Below are positions 1-6,006 of a stretch of DNA of 6,006 bases, one piece after another. The stretch lies in NCBI GenBank assembly GCA_007128865.1, contig SKWP01000160.1, forward strand, positions 1 through 6,006, read 5' to 3'. The DNA is from Paracoccaceae bacterium. GTDB taxonomy: Bacteria > Pseudomonadota > Alphaproteobacteria > Rhodobacterales > Rhodobacteraceae. A program made the translations under genes and the position numbers. Numbering within the stretch: position 1 is the first letter of the stretch; every line of letters begins with the position of its first letter. The notes beneath the pieces are model-generated. The model saw nothing but the letters and a program-made list of their open reading frames with translations. It made no database searches and had not been told where the DNA came from.

Positions 1-1069
<1,069 letters not shown>

Positions 1070-1410
1070 TACAGTTGCCGGTCGAGCGGAGCGCGGTTCA
1101 ACCACCCAGCATCCCAATCTCGACTCCCGATATCCTAGGAAGCACTGTGGACCCCATCGCCGGAGGGCTCCCTTTTGGACGCCCATAACCCCGGATACGG
1201 GGTCCCTATCGCACGCCTCTCTACACCGGCCGCCTGCCTCAGGCCCCTGCGCCAACACGATTTTCTGACACCGAATGCTCGAGGTTGAGGGGAAGAACAT
1301 GGCACTGCAAGCCGGTCTGCCGGCGGTGCGCGGCCGCCCCCGGAACCGAACGCCGCACGGCCTCGGTCAATTGCGCGAAAGGAGCGCGGACGCCGGCAGC
1401 CCCACCTCCC
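1070..1410. other. Gene-free gap between IS110 and the MmgE/PrpD operon
   Basis: I find no supported gene in these 341 bases. The first part is probably the right end of the IS110 element. A short perfect hairpin, ACCCCG-GATA-CGGGGT, lies at 1188-1203, but no T-run follows it on either strand. Open frames crossing the gap are compositionally biased and resemble no family I know. No clear Rho-independent terminator is visible for the minus-strand operon that ends at 1411. The stretch may contain the worn end of another mobile element, but nothing identifies one. Confidence 0.5.
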
Positions 1411-2835
1411 TCAGCCATATGCCAGCAACCGGGAGAGGCTCCTCGCATCCGGAAAATCTTCCAACTGCCAGATCGCCTGGCATATTGCCTCGGCACGTTC
1501 GCCATCGACTCCCGCAAAGGTGGCGCAGTCACGAAACTTGGCTTCCACCTCGTCATCCGACATCGGGTTCGCCTTGCTGCCCTTGCCGTAGTCGAGGCGC
1601 CCGGACAGGACCCGCTCGTCGTTAAGCGCTATCTCGACGAACGAGGTCACGATCGTATAGCCCTCGGCGCGGGCATGGGCTTCGTCGAAGGTTTCGTAGT
1701 CCACCAGCCCGACCGCCCGCTGCACCGCGGAGCTGCGCACAAACTCGTCGGTAAAATGCGCCAGGCCCAGGTCACGCTCGACCAGCAAGGCGGCGGTCAC
1801 GAACTCGAGGCTGAATTTCGCTTCGAGCTCGGTCTTCGGATGGTGGTGAAGCAGGGTCTTGTGGATATTCTCGCTCGTGCGAAGCCGGATTGACGCGACA
1901 TCTTCGAGCTTGAGATCGTTCTCAACCACGAACTTCCGCATCAGCGTCATCGCAGGATGACTGAGGCTGCCGGTCGGCCAGGGCTTGAGCCAGATCCCCC
2001 GATCGACGAAGGACCACGGTGCGCCGATCCGGTCGACGATGCGTTCGGCTTCCCACCCTCCGCCGTGGGACATGAAGAAGCCGCGCGGCGCCTCCAGAAT
2101 GGCCTGCGATGCGGTGAAACCCATCTCGGCCAGTTCTGCCGCCGCGATGCCGTCACGGGCCGAGCGGCCGGCGTGATACGGCTTGGTCATCGTCCCGAAG
2201 TTTTCCTGAAGCCCGCCGCTGTGGCTTGCAGCGATCCCGAGGGCCGTCCGGGTCGTGTCGGCATCAAGCCCCTTCAGCCGCGCCACTGCGACGGCCGCGC
2301 CGAGAAGGCCGCAGGTGCCGGTCGCGTGATACCCGTTGAGGATGTGTTCGGGGGCGGTGGCGTCGAACAGCTTGCAGGCGATCTCCACGCCCACATGGTA
2401 GGCCGTCAGGAGCTCCTTGCCCGAATAAGCGCCGGTCTCGGCGACCGCCATGACTGCCGAAAACACGGGTGCGGTGGGGTGAATGCCCTGAAACTTGCCG
2501 GTCGCAGCCTGCATTGTGTCATCGTAGTCGTCGGCGTGCATGGCCATGCCGTTCGCCAGGGCCGCATCGGCAACTGCCAGACGGTCCGGGCATCCGAAGA
2601 CGGTGGCGGTCGGTACCCCGGCAGCTACGGCGCGGGATCGGCTCAGATACTCGCGCAGCATGCGCGGACCTTCCGTCTTCGCACCGCACAGAGCCGGGCC
2701 GAGGCCGTCCAGAATTGACTTCTTTCCCAGGTGCATGACGTCGACTGGGATGTCGTCAAACACGCAGGACGCGGAGAACTCGGCTACAAGGTCAGTCAAT
2801 CGGTCCGAGGTCGCAGCCTCGACGGAGCGGTCCAT
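1411..2835 (-). CDS. MmgE/PrpD family protein (second gene of operon)
   Basis: This 474-aa protein has the length and motif order of the MmgE/PrpD superfamily: cytosolic, cofactor-free enzymes including 2-methylcitrate dehydratase, cis-aconitate decarboxylase and iminodisuccinate epimerase. The helical N-terminal domain spans about residues 10-255 and the C-terminal domain about 265-440. Likely active-site elements are DDYDDT (102-107), H119 in GIHPTAP, K218 in GTMTKPYHAGRSA, and K284 with H293 in LKPWPTGSLSHPA. These correspond by motif, not by alignment, to known catalytic Asp, His and Lys positions. The frame extends upstream to 2904, but the ATG at 2835 is preferred: AGGAAGGA lies 9 nt before it, and family homology begins soon after. 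It is 78 bp downstream of the other MmgE/PrpD gene and probably co-transcribed. The substrate is unknown. Confidence 0.9.
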   Translation of the reverse strand: MDRSVEAATSDRLTDLVAEFSASCVFDDIPVDVMHLGKKSILDGLGPALCGAKTEGPRMLREYLSRSRAVAAGVPTATVFGCPDRLAVADAALANGMAMHADDYDDTMQAATGKFQGIHPTAPVFSAVMAVAETGAYSGKELLTAYHVGVEIACKLFDATAPEHILNGYHATGTCGLLGAAVAVARLKGLDADTTRTALGIAASHSGGLQENFGTMTKPYHAGRSARDGIAAAELAEMGFTASQAILEAPRGFFMSHGGGWEAERIVDRIGAPWSFVDRGIWLKPWPTGSLSHPAMTLMRKFVVENDLKLEDVASIRLRTSENIHKTLLHHHPKTELEAKFSLEFVTAALLVERDLGLAHFTDEFVRSSAVQRAVGLVDYETFDEAHARAEGYTIVTSFVEIALNDERVLSGRLDYGKGSKANPMSDDEVEAKFRDCATFAGVDGERAEAICQAIWQLEDFPDARSLSRLLAYG

Positions 2836-2844
2836 TCGAGTGTT

Positions 2845-2852
2845 TCCTTCCT
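2845..2852 (-). promoter_or_regulatory. Ribosome binding site deciding the 2835 start
   Basis: The minus strand reads AGGAAGGA, 9 nt before the ATG at 2835. No comparable site was noted for the upstream ATG at 2904, whose extra 23 residues look unlike the family. This supports the shorter protein. Confidence 0.6.
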
Positions 2853-2913
2853 GGTCGACAGCGTCTGTGCCGGGCGCCAACCATGATCTCGGCGGCGCCC
2901 GCATTGGTCTGTG

Positions 2914-4287
2914 TCAAGACCTGAACGTCTCGAGGATCTGGCGCACACTCACGCCTTCAAGGCCCAGCGTCGACTTCAAAAGCGCTTCGGTGCGCTCCGC
3001 GCCGACGATCTCGCGCACCAGACCGCGCACCTTGTCGACCACCTCTTCGCGGGTCATCGGGTTGTCGGGCGTTCCCCGCACAGCACCGGTGAAATGCGAC
3101 AGACTGCGGCCATCCGTCGTCACCACATCGATCCGCGCCTGCCGCGGCGGCGGTGTCCGGGTCATCTCCGCACTGGGTGCCAGCTCGGTCTTTGCACGAA
3201 CGGCGAGCACACGCGGATCCTTCATGCGGTCGTAGTCATGCGCCGTCGCAAAGGTCACGTATCCGTCCACGAACATCAGCGAAACAAGGTGCTCGACACA
3301 GATTTCCGGCATGTGCCGGTTGCTGATGATCTTGGTCTCCTTGTCCGGCATGTTGATGATGATCTTCTCGACGCTGTCGGGCGTCAGATCGTGTTCCTTG
3401 ATGAGCGCCAGCGAGGACTCCAGCGTTGCCTGGATCGGCGATCCGACGGTCCATTTCTTGATCATCGCCCGCATGATTTCGTACTGTTCGCCGAGCCCGC
3501 GCACCATCTCGGCGCGGTCGGGCCGCGGCGAATAACAGTCGAAGAAGTTGTGCTGGCCGTGGAAGGGGTCGCTGCCGCCTGTGAAGCTGTGCTCCACCAT
3601 GGTGACTGCAGCCACTGCATTGCGCGCAGGGTTGCCGCCGAACACGAACGCCTTTTCGCAATGCTCCGGGTCGCGCATCCAGCACGTGACGCCGGCTGCC
3701 TGCTGGACGGCATAGGACAGGGCGAATCTGCATTGCTCCGGCGTGAAGCCCATCAGGGCACTGCAGCCGGCCGTTCCTCCGAAAAGACCGCCGATGCTGT
3801 GCGGGCTGTGGAAGGCACCGTCGAGCAGCGCCTCGTCGAGCGTCATCGTAAGGCGGCAGCCGATGTCATAGCCGAGGATCACGGCGCGAAGGAAATCCTC
3901 GCCGGAAGCGTTGAGCTTTTCGGCCACGGCCAGGATTGGCGGCACGATCGCGCAGCCGGGGTGCATGCGTGCAAGGAAGTGAGAGTCGTCGGTCTCGCCG
4001 CCAGCGGCCAGCATCCCGTTTGCGAACGCGGCGTTGACGGCATTCGTCCGCAGACCGTCGACGCCAGCGGTGCAGTCATCGTTGCCGCCGAGCGCCTCGA
4101 CCATCTCCATGGCGCACTTCCCCGGCTTGAGGTCGCGTCCGGCGATGATCGCACCGAAGGTGTCCAGAATATGGTGCTTGGCCTTTTTGACCACCTCCGG
4201 TGGTGGAGCCTTCTGAAGGGCTGAGGCGATGTAGTCGCTCAGCTGCAACATCATCGGCTCGATATGTGGCGCTTCGTCTGCTCCCAA
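2914..4287 (-). CDS. MmgE/PrpD family protein (first gene of operon)
   Basis: This is a second MmgE/PrpD superfamily enzyme of 457 aa, from a different branch than its neighbour. The N-terminal domain shows KAKHHILDTFGAIIAG (35-50), TDDSHF (99-104), MHPG (108-111) and HSIGGLFGGTAG (163-174). EKAFVFGGNPARNA (211-224) carries K212. The C-terminal domain contains IKKWTVGSPIQA (276-287). These suggest a catalytic Asp/His/Lys site like that of other family members, catalysing dehydration, decarboxylation or epimerisation of a small polycarboxylate; the substrate is not readable. The start is taken as TTG at 4287, because GGAGG sits 7 nt before it and the coding frame further upstream runs into IS debris. 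ATG at 4254 or 4251 is the alternative and would remove 11 or 12 residues. The longest open frame, from 4521, is not credible. Confidence 0.88.
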   Translation of the reverse strand: MGADEAPHIEPMMLQLSDYIASALQKAPPPEVVKKAKHHILDTFGAIIAGRDLKPGKCAMEMVEALGGNDDCTAGVDGLRTNAVNAAFANGMLAAGGETDDSHFLARMHPGCAIVPPILAVAEKLNASGEDFLRAVILGYDIGCRLTMTLDEALLDGAFHSPHSIGGLFGGTAGCSALMGFTPEQCRFALSYAVQQAAGVTCWMRDPEHCEKAFVFGGNPARNAVAAVTMVEHSFTGGSDPFHGQHNFFDCYSPRPDRAEMVRGLGEQYEIMRAMIKKWTVGSPIQATLESSLALIKEHDLTPDSVEKIIINMPDKETKIISNRHMPEICVEHLVSLMFVDGYVTFATAHDYDRMKDPRVLAVRAKTELAPSAEMTRTPPPRQARIDVVTTDGRSLSHFTGAVRGTPDNPMTREEVVDKVRGLVREIVGAERTEALLKSTLGLEGVSVRQILETFRS

Positions 4288-4294
4288 GGCTCTT

Positions 4295-4299
4295 CCTCC
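4295..4299 (-). promoter_or_regulatory. Strong Shine-Dalgarno before a TTG start
   Basis: GGAGG on the minus strand, within GGGAGGAAG, stands 7 nt before TTG at 4287. It is 40 nt from the first downstream ATG at 4254, too far to serve it. This spacing is the main reason for choosing the TTG start. Confidence 0.6.
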
Positions 4300-4310
4300 C
4301 AGGTGAAAGT

Positions 4311-4323
4311 GAATACAGTATCC
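4311..4323. promoter_or_regulatory. Operator-like palindrome upstream of the MmgE/PrpD operon
   Basis: The plus strand reads GAATACAGTATCC, an inverted repeat centred on the middle A with one mismatched pair. It lies 23 nt before the TTG start, where a repressor would block transcription. GntR-family regulators of catabolic operons bind short AT-rich palindromes of this kind, and this is the only basis for the suggestion. No regulator gene is in the window. Confidence 0.25.
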
Positions 4324-4350
4324 AATATCTGGAACGCATATGCAGTGCAA
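4322..4350 (-). promoter_or_regulatory. Possible sigma-70 promoter for the MmgE/PrpD operon
   Basis: On the minus strand TTGCAC (4345-4350) is a fair -35 box and TATTGG (4322-4327) a poor -10 box, separated by 17 nt. The segment is markedly more AT-rich than its surroundings and directly precedes the operon. The match is weak and could be chance. Confidence 0.25.
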
Positions 4351-4382
4351 GCCAGTTCCCATGCTGGGCCGGACGCCTGCCC

Positions 4383-4594
4383 GGCCTCCACCACCGGCGC
4401 CAGCGACCAGCCCGGCAGCAGCGCGGCAATCTGGGCTGTCAGCCGGTCGACCCGGGCCTCTGCATCGGCCGCAGCGTCGACGTGATCCTGGAGCACGATC
4501 CGGCTCGTGCCGGGTGCCCAATCCGCACCGTCGTCAGCCAGCGCCGGTAGGCGACCGTCCAGCCCTTCTTGCCGGACTGGATGCGGCTATACCG
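4383..4594 (-). pseudogene. Remnant of an IS110-family transposase
   Basis: About 70 residues of the middle of an IS110 transposase survive, split over two frames. The first part (4594 to about 4508) reads SRIQSGKKGWTVAYRRWL and then TTVRIGHPA. The second part (about 4499 to 4383) reads IVLQDHVDAAADAEARVDRL followed by LLPGWSLAPVVEA. In the family this is the linker between the DEDD domain and the C-terminal Tnp domain. The frameshift lies around 4500-4508. Homology stops abruptly at both ends, so both catalytic domains are gone. It is a different IS110 lineage from the intact gene at 131-1069. The truncated end at 4383 lies less than 100 bp from the start of the MmgE/PrpD operon. Confidence 0.7.
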
Positions 4595-4843
4595 CGGCCA
4601 CGACCGCGTGGCCGCCCGCTTCACCTTCACCATGACCGCCTGCACTCTCGACAGACTGCCGATACGGTTCGCTGCCTGACGCGGGAAGCGCGGCCGACGG
4701 CAGAGAACGCCCCCAGAAGAAGCCGGCATCTCGGTCAGCCGACAGGGAACTCCGTCCGAACCTCAGCGAATTTCAGCAGGCTGAAATTGTTCCCAACCTG
4801 ACACAAGATTCCCATGCGCTGCCTGCTGTGGCATGGTCGACGG
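4595..4843. other. Spacer between IS110 and IS630 remnants
   Basis: No gene can be supported here. The minus-strand frame that continues from the IS110 remnant stays open but loses family resemblance. The part near 4769-4788 is a strong hairpin, described separately. The left end of the IS630 element should lie in this spacer, but I could not identify its terminal repeat. Confidence 0.45.
4769..4788. repeat. Perfect 9-bp inverted repeat hairpin
   Basis: The plus strand reads AATTTCAGC-AG-GCTGAAATT, a perfect 9-bp stem with a 2-nt centre. It is AT-rich compared with its surroundings. GGGAAC at 4745-4750 and GTTCCC at 4789-4794 form an extra inverted pair outside it. No T-run follows on either strand, so it is a poor Rho-independent terminator. 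It could be a protein-binding site, a dispersed repeat, or an end structure of a neighbouring element. Confidence 0.5.
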
Positions 4844-5592
4844 ATGAGACGCTCCGACGTCTGCCTTTACCTTGGCCCCGCCGACCGCGCCGAGCTGCAA
4901 GCCCTGATCGCCAACCGCAACACGCCGTGCAAGCTTGTCTGGCGGGCCGAGGTCGTGCTGACCACGGCCGATGGGAGTGGCACCTTCGAGATCATGCGGC
5001 GGACGGGCATGTCGAAGCCGACGGTCTGGCGCTGGCAGGAGCGGTATCTCGATGAGGGCGTGGCGGGGCTCAAGCGCGACACTGAGACACGAGCGCGCCA
5101 CCGGTTCGAGCGCCGTGTCGAAGGCGCCCCTCGCGGGTGCCCCCGCTGCCCAGGGACGTCCGGCTGAAGGTGATCGCCAAGGCCGTGCAGGAGACGCCGC
5201 CCAATGCCACGCCCTGGAGCCGCGCGTCGATGGCGGAGGCGGTGGGCATTTCGCCGTCGAGCGTGGGACGGATTTGGGCGGGTGAGGCGGATCAGAAATC
5301 GATCCAGTGAATCGATTTCCCGCCGAACGGACTGAAGCCGCACATCGTGAAGGGGTTCAAGGTCTCGAACGACCCGATGTTCGAGGAGAAGGTCACCGAG
5401 ATCGTCGGCCTCTACCTCGACCCGCCGGACCGCGCGGTCGTGCTCTGCGTCGACGAGAAGTCCCAGATCCAGGCGCTCGACCGGACCCAGCGGGGTCTGC
5501 ACCGCAAGAAGGGACGCGCTGCCACGATGACCCAAGACTGCAAGCGCCACGGCACCACTACGCTCTTCGCCGCGCTGGACGTGAAGTCGGGA
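4844..5592 (+). pseudogene. IS630-family transposase, disrupted and truncated
   Basis: The N-terminal part reads from ATG 4844, with PADRAELQALIANRNTP and a helix-turn-helix around GTFEIMRRTGMSKPTVWRWQ (46-65). After about 5080 the frame is lost; its stop is at 5165. Family sequence resumes one frame over, from about 5131 with SRVPPLPRDVRLKVIAK and MAEAVGISPSSVGRIWA. This frame hits TGA at 5308-5310 inside an inserted palindrome, then continues in the same frame with [20 protein letters not shown]. The DDE domain follows with [18 protein letters not shown], whose first catalytic Asp is at 5452-5454. It ends at DVKSG, where an IS3-derived element begins. The second Asp and the Glu are missing, so no active enzyme can be made. 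An ATG at 4814 in the same frame is an alternative start. Confidence 0.85.
5286..5324. repeat. Palindromic repeat inserted in frame in IS630
   Basis: The core is a 25-nt palindrome at 5295-5319, with arms GAAATCGATCCA and TGAATCGATTTC around a central G. Eleven of twelve pairs match; the mismatch is C5304 against A5310. GGCGG (5286-5290) and CCGCC (5320-5324) extend the stem after a 4-nt bulge. It interrupts the expected IS630 sequence RIWAEAGLKPH, giving RIWAG, then EADQKSIQ, stop, [11 protein letters not shown]. The frame is the same on both sides. With G instead of A at 5310 the palindrome would be perfect and the codon would be Trp rather than stop. It looks like a dispersed REP-like or small mobile repeat. 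Confidence 0.65.
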
Positions 5593-5594
5593 AT

Positions 5595-5621
5595 TGACCC
5601 GCCCCGGGTTTACCGGAGGGC
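5595..5621 (+). repeat. Terminal inverted repeat, left copy
   Basis: This 27-nt end starts TGACCCGCCCC and continues GGGTTTACCGGAGGGC. It differs from the reverse complement of the right copy at two positions. It is the end distal to the OrfA start. Confidence 0.8.
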
Positions 5622-5636
5622 GTTTGGTTCAACGGT

Positions 5637-5795
5637 TCAGGCGACCCTACCGATGGTCTCGGATGGATCAAGGTGGCGCCGCTCGGCCTCCTCCTACACC
5701 ACCACCGGGGACACAGCCTGTTCGACCACCATCTGCACCGCCCGTTCGCGGAACTCGGCCGGATACGGGCTCGTCGTGTTCCTCTTTCTGTCCAT
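5637..5795 (-). pseudogene. IS3 OrfA N-terminal remnant
   Basis: From ATG at 5795 the minus strand encodes [20 protein letters not shown], then [13 protein letters not shown] and a TAG stop at 5694-5696. The [12 protein letters not shown] segment is the typical start of the OrfA helix-turn-helix protein of IS3 elements. After the stop the frame stays open for 18 codons ([18 protein letters not shown]) to TGA at 5637-5639; I do not recognise that part, which may come from beyond an internal deletion. Most of OrfA and all of the OrfB catalytic domain are missing. Confidence 0.6.
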
Positions 5796-5819
5796 GGGAG
5801 GGCATCCTTCGAGAGTTCT

Positions 5820-5846
5820 GCCCTCCGGTAAACCCGCGGCGGTTCA
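5820..5846 (-). repeat. Terminal inverted repeat, right copy
   Basis: Read on the minus strand, this end starts TGAACCGCCGC and continues GGGTTTACCGGAGGGC. It lies 24 bp before the OrfA-like ATG at 5795. That is the normal place for the left end of an IS3 element. Confidence 0.8.
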
Positions 5847-6006
5847 TGTCGCAGAAATCCCAGCTCGCCGAGGACATCCGCTACACCCTGGCCCACTGGC
5901 CGGGCCTGACCCGCTTTCTGGAAGACGGCACTCTGGAGCTCGACACCAACCCGGTCGAGAACCAGATCCGCCCGATCGCCCTGACCCGCAAGAACGCCCT
6001 CTTCGC
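5847..6006 (+). pseudogene. IS66-family transposase, C-terminal fragment (runs off window)
   Basis: The plus strand encodes [19 protein letters not shown], then [20 protein letters not shown] and NALF, to the window edge. This is the end of the IS66 TnpC catalytic domain. The Glu of NPVENQIRP (codon 5957-5959) is the third residue of the DDE triad. The frame is open through to 6006. The sequence starts directly at the outer edge of the IS3-derived element, and an ATG at 5846-5848 spans that junction by chance. The N-terminal three quarters of the transposase is absent upstream, so this is a truncated copy, whatever follows the window. Confidence 0.85.

Larger units (their letters stand above)
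5595..5846 (-). mobile_element. 252-bp IS3-derived element with both terminal repeats
   Basis: The ends are 27-nt inverted repeats, at 5595-5621 and 5820-5846, which match at 25 of 27 positions. Each begins with TGA and contains GGGTTTACCGGAGGGC. Inside, on the minus strand, is the start of an IS3-type OrfA. At 252 bp the element is far shorter than a full IS3 (about 1.2-1.5 kb), so it is an internal deletion derivative or MITE-like form that full-length relatives could mobilise. The flanks differ: AAT before (5592-5594) and TGT after (5847-5849), so no target duplication is present. The left neighbour is IS630 and the right neighbour is IS66, which suggests a rearrangement rather than simple insertion. 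Confidence 0.75.

Noticed and set aside
1275..1893. Plus-strand open frames over the gap and the end of the downstream MmgE/PrpD gene
   Set aside because: Most of their length is antisense to conserved MmgE/PrpD sequence, and the rest shows no family resemblance.
2911..4224. A 437-codon open frame on the plus strand, antisense to the upstream MmgE/PrpD gene
   Set aside because: It mirrors a gene with clear family motifs on the other strand. The translation is rich in His and Arg and resembles no family. Long antisense frames are expected at this GC content.
4288..4521. An extra 78 residues at the N-terminus of the upstream MmgE/PrpD protein
   Set aside because: This extension passes through the IS110 remnant and the promoter-like region in an unrelated frame, is rich in Gly, Arg and Pro, and lies before the strong ribosome binding site.
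4580..4680. Minus-strand translation AVMVKVKRAATRSW, faintly like a relaxase N-terminus
   Set aside because: Only a few residues resemble such proteins, no catalytic Tyr or His motif follows, and the frame leads into the IS110 remnant.
4340..4801. A 153-codon plus-strand open frame across the IS110 remnant
   Set aside because: It is antisense to recognisable IS110 sequence and is a low-complexity Pro/Arg-rich translation.
5558..5896. A 112-codon minus-strand open frame spanning the IS3 derivative
   Set aside because: It crosses both terminal repeats and parts of IS630 and IS66. The real OrfA remnant is in another frame of the same strand.

Overview
The window is about 65% GC by eye and has the codon use and insertion-sequence (IS) types of an alphaproteobacterium, plausibly Rhodobacterales or Rhizobiales. 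This placement is inference; there is no rRNA, tRNA or marker gene to confirm it. The mix of several IS families around one small metabolic operon looks like an accessory or plasmid-like region.

Layout from left to right. Positions 1-1077 carry an apparently intact IS110-family transposase gene with a structured non-coding leader where the bridge RNA of such elements would lie. Positions 1070-1410 hold no gene I can support. Positions 1411-4287, on the minus strand, hold two consecutive MmgE/PrpD-superfamily genes, read right to left (457 aa, then 474 aa) with a 78-bp gap, each with a good ribosome binding site. The upstream gene most likely starts at a TTG codon. A promoter-like sequence and a small operator-like palindrome lie just before it.

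Positions 4383-6006 are an IS graveyard. In order it contains a frameshifted scrap of a second, different IS110 transposase (minus strand), a hairpin-rich spacer, a broken IS630 transposase (plus strand), a 252-bp IS3-derived element with both terminal inverted repeats, and the C-terminal end of an IS66 transposase running off the window. The IS630 remnant has a frameshift and also carries a 39-nt palindromic repeat inserted in frame, which adds a TGA stop.

The two MmgE/PrpD proteins belong to a fold used by 2-methylcitrate dehydratase, cis-aconitate decarboxylase and iminodisuccinate epimerase. They probably act on related small carboxylic acids, but the substrate cannot be read from the sequence. 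They form a two-gene cassette hemmed in by mobile DNA on both sides. I see no convincing new defence or signalling system. The most unusual items are the in-frame palindromic insertion in IS630, the short IS3 derivative at an IS630/IS66 junction without a target duplication, and the presumed bridge RNA region of the IS110 element.
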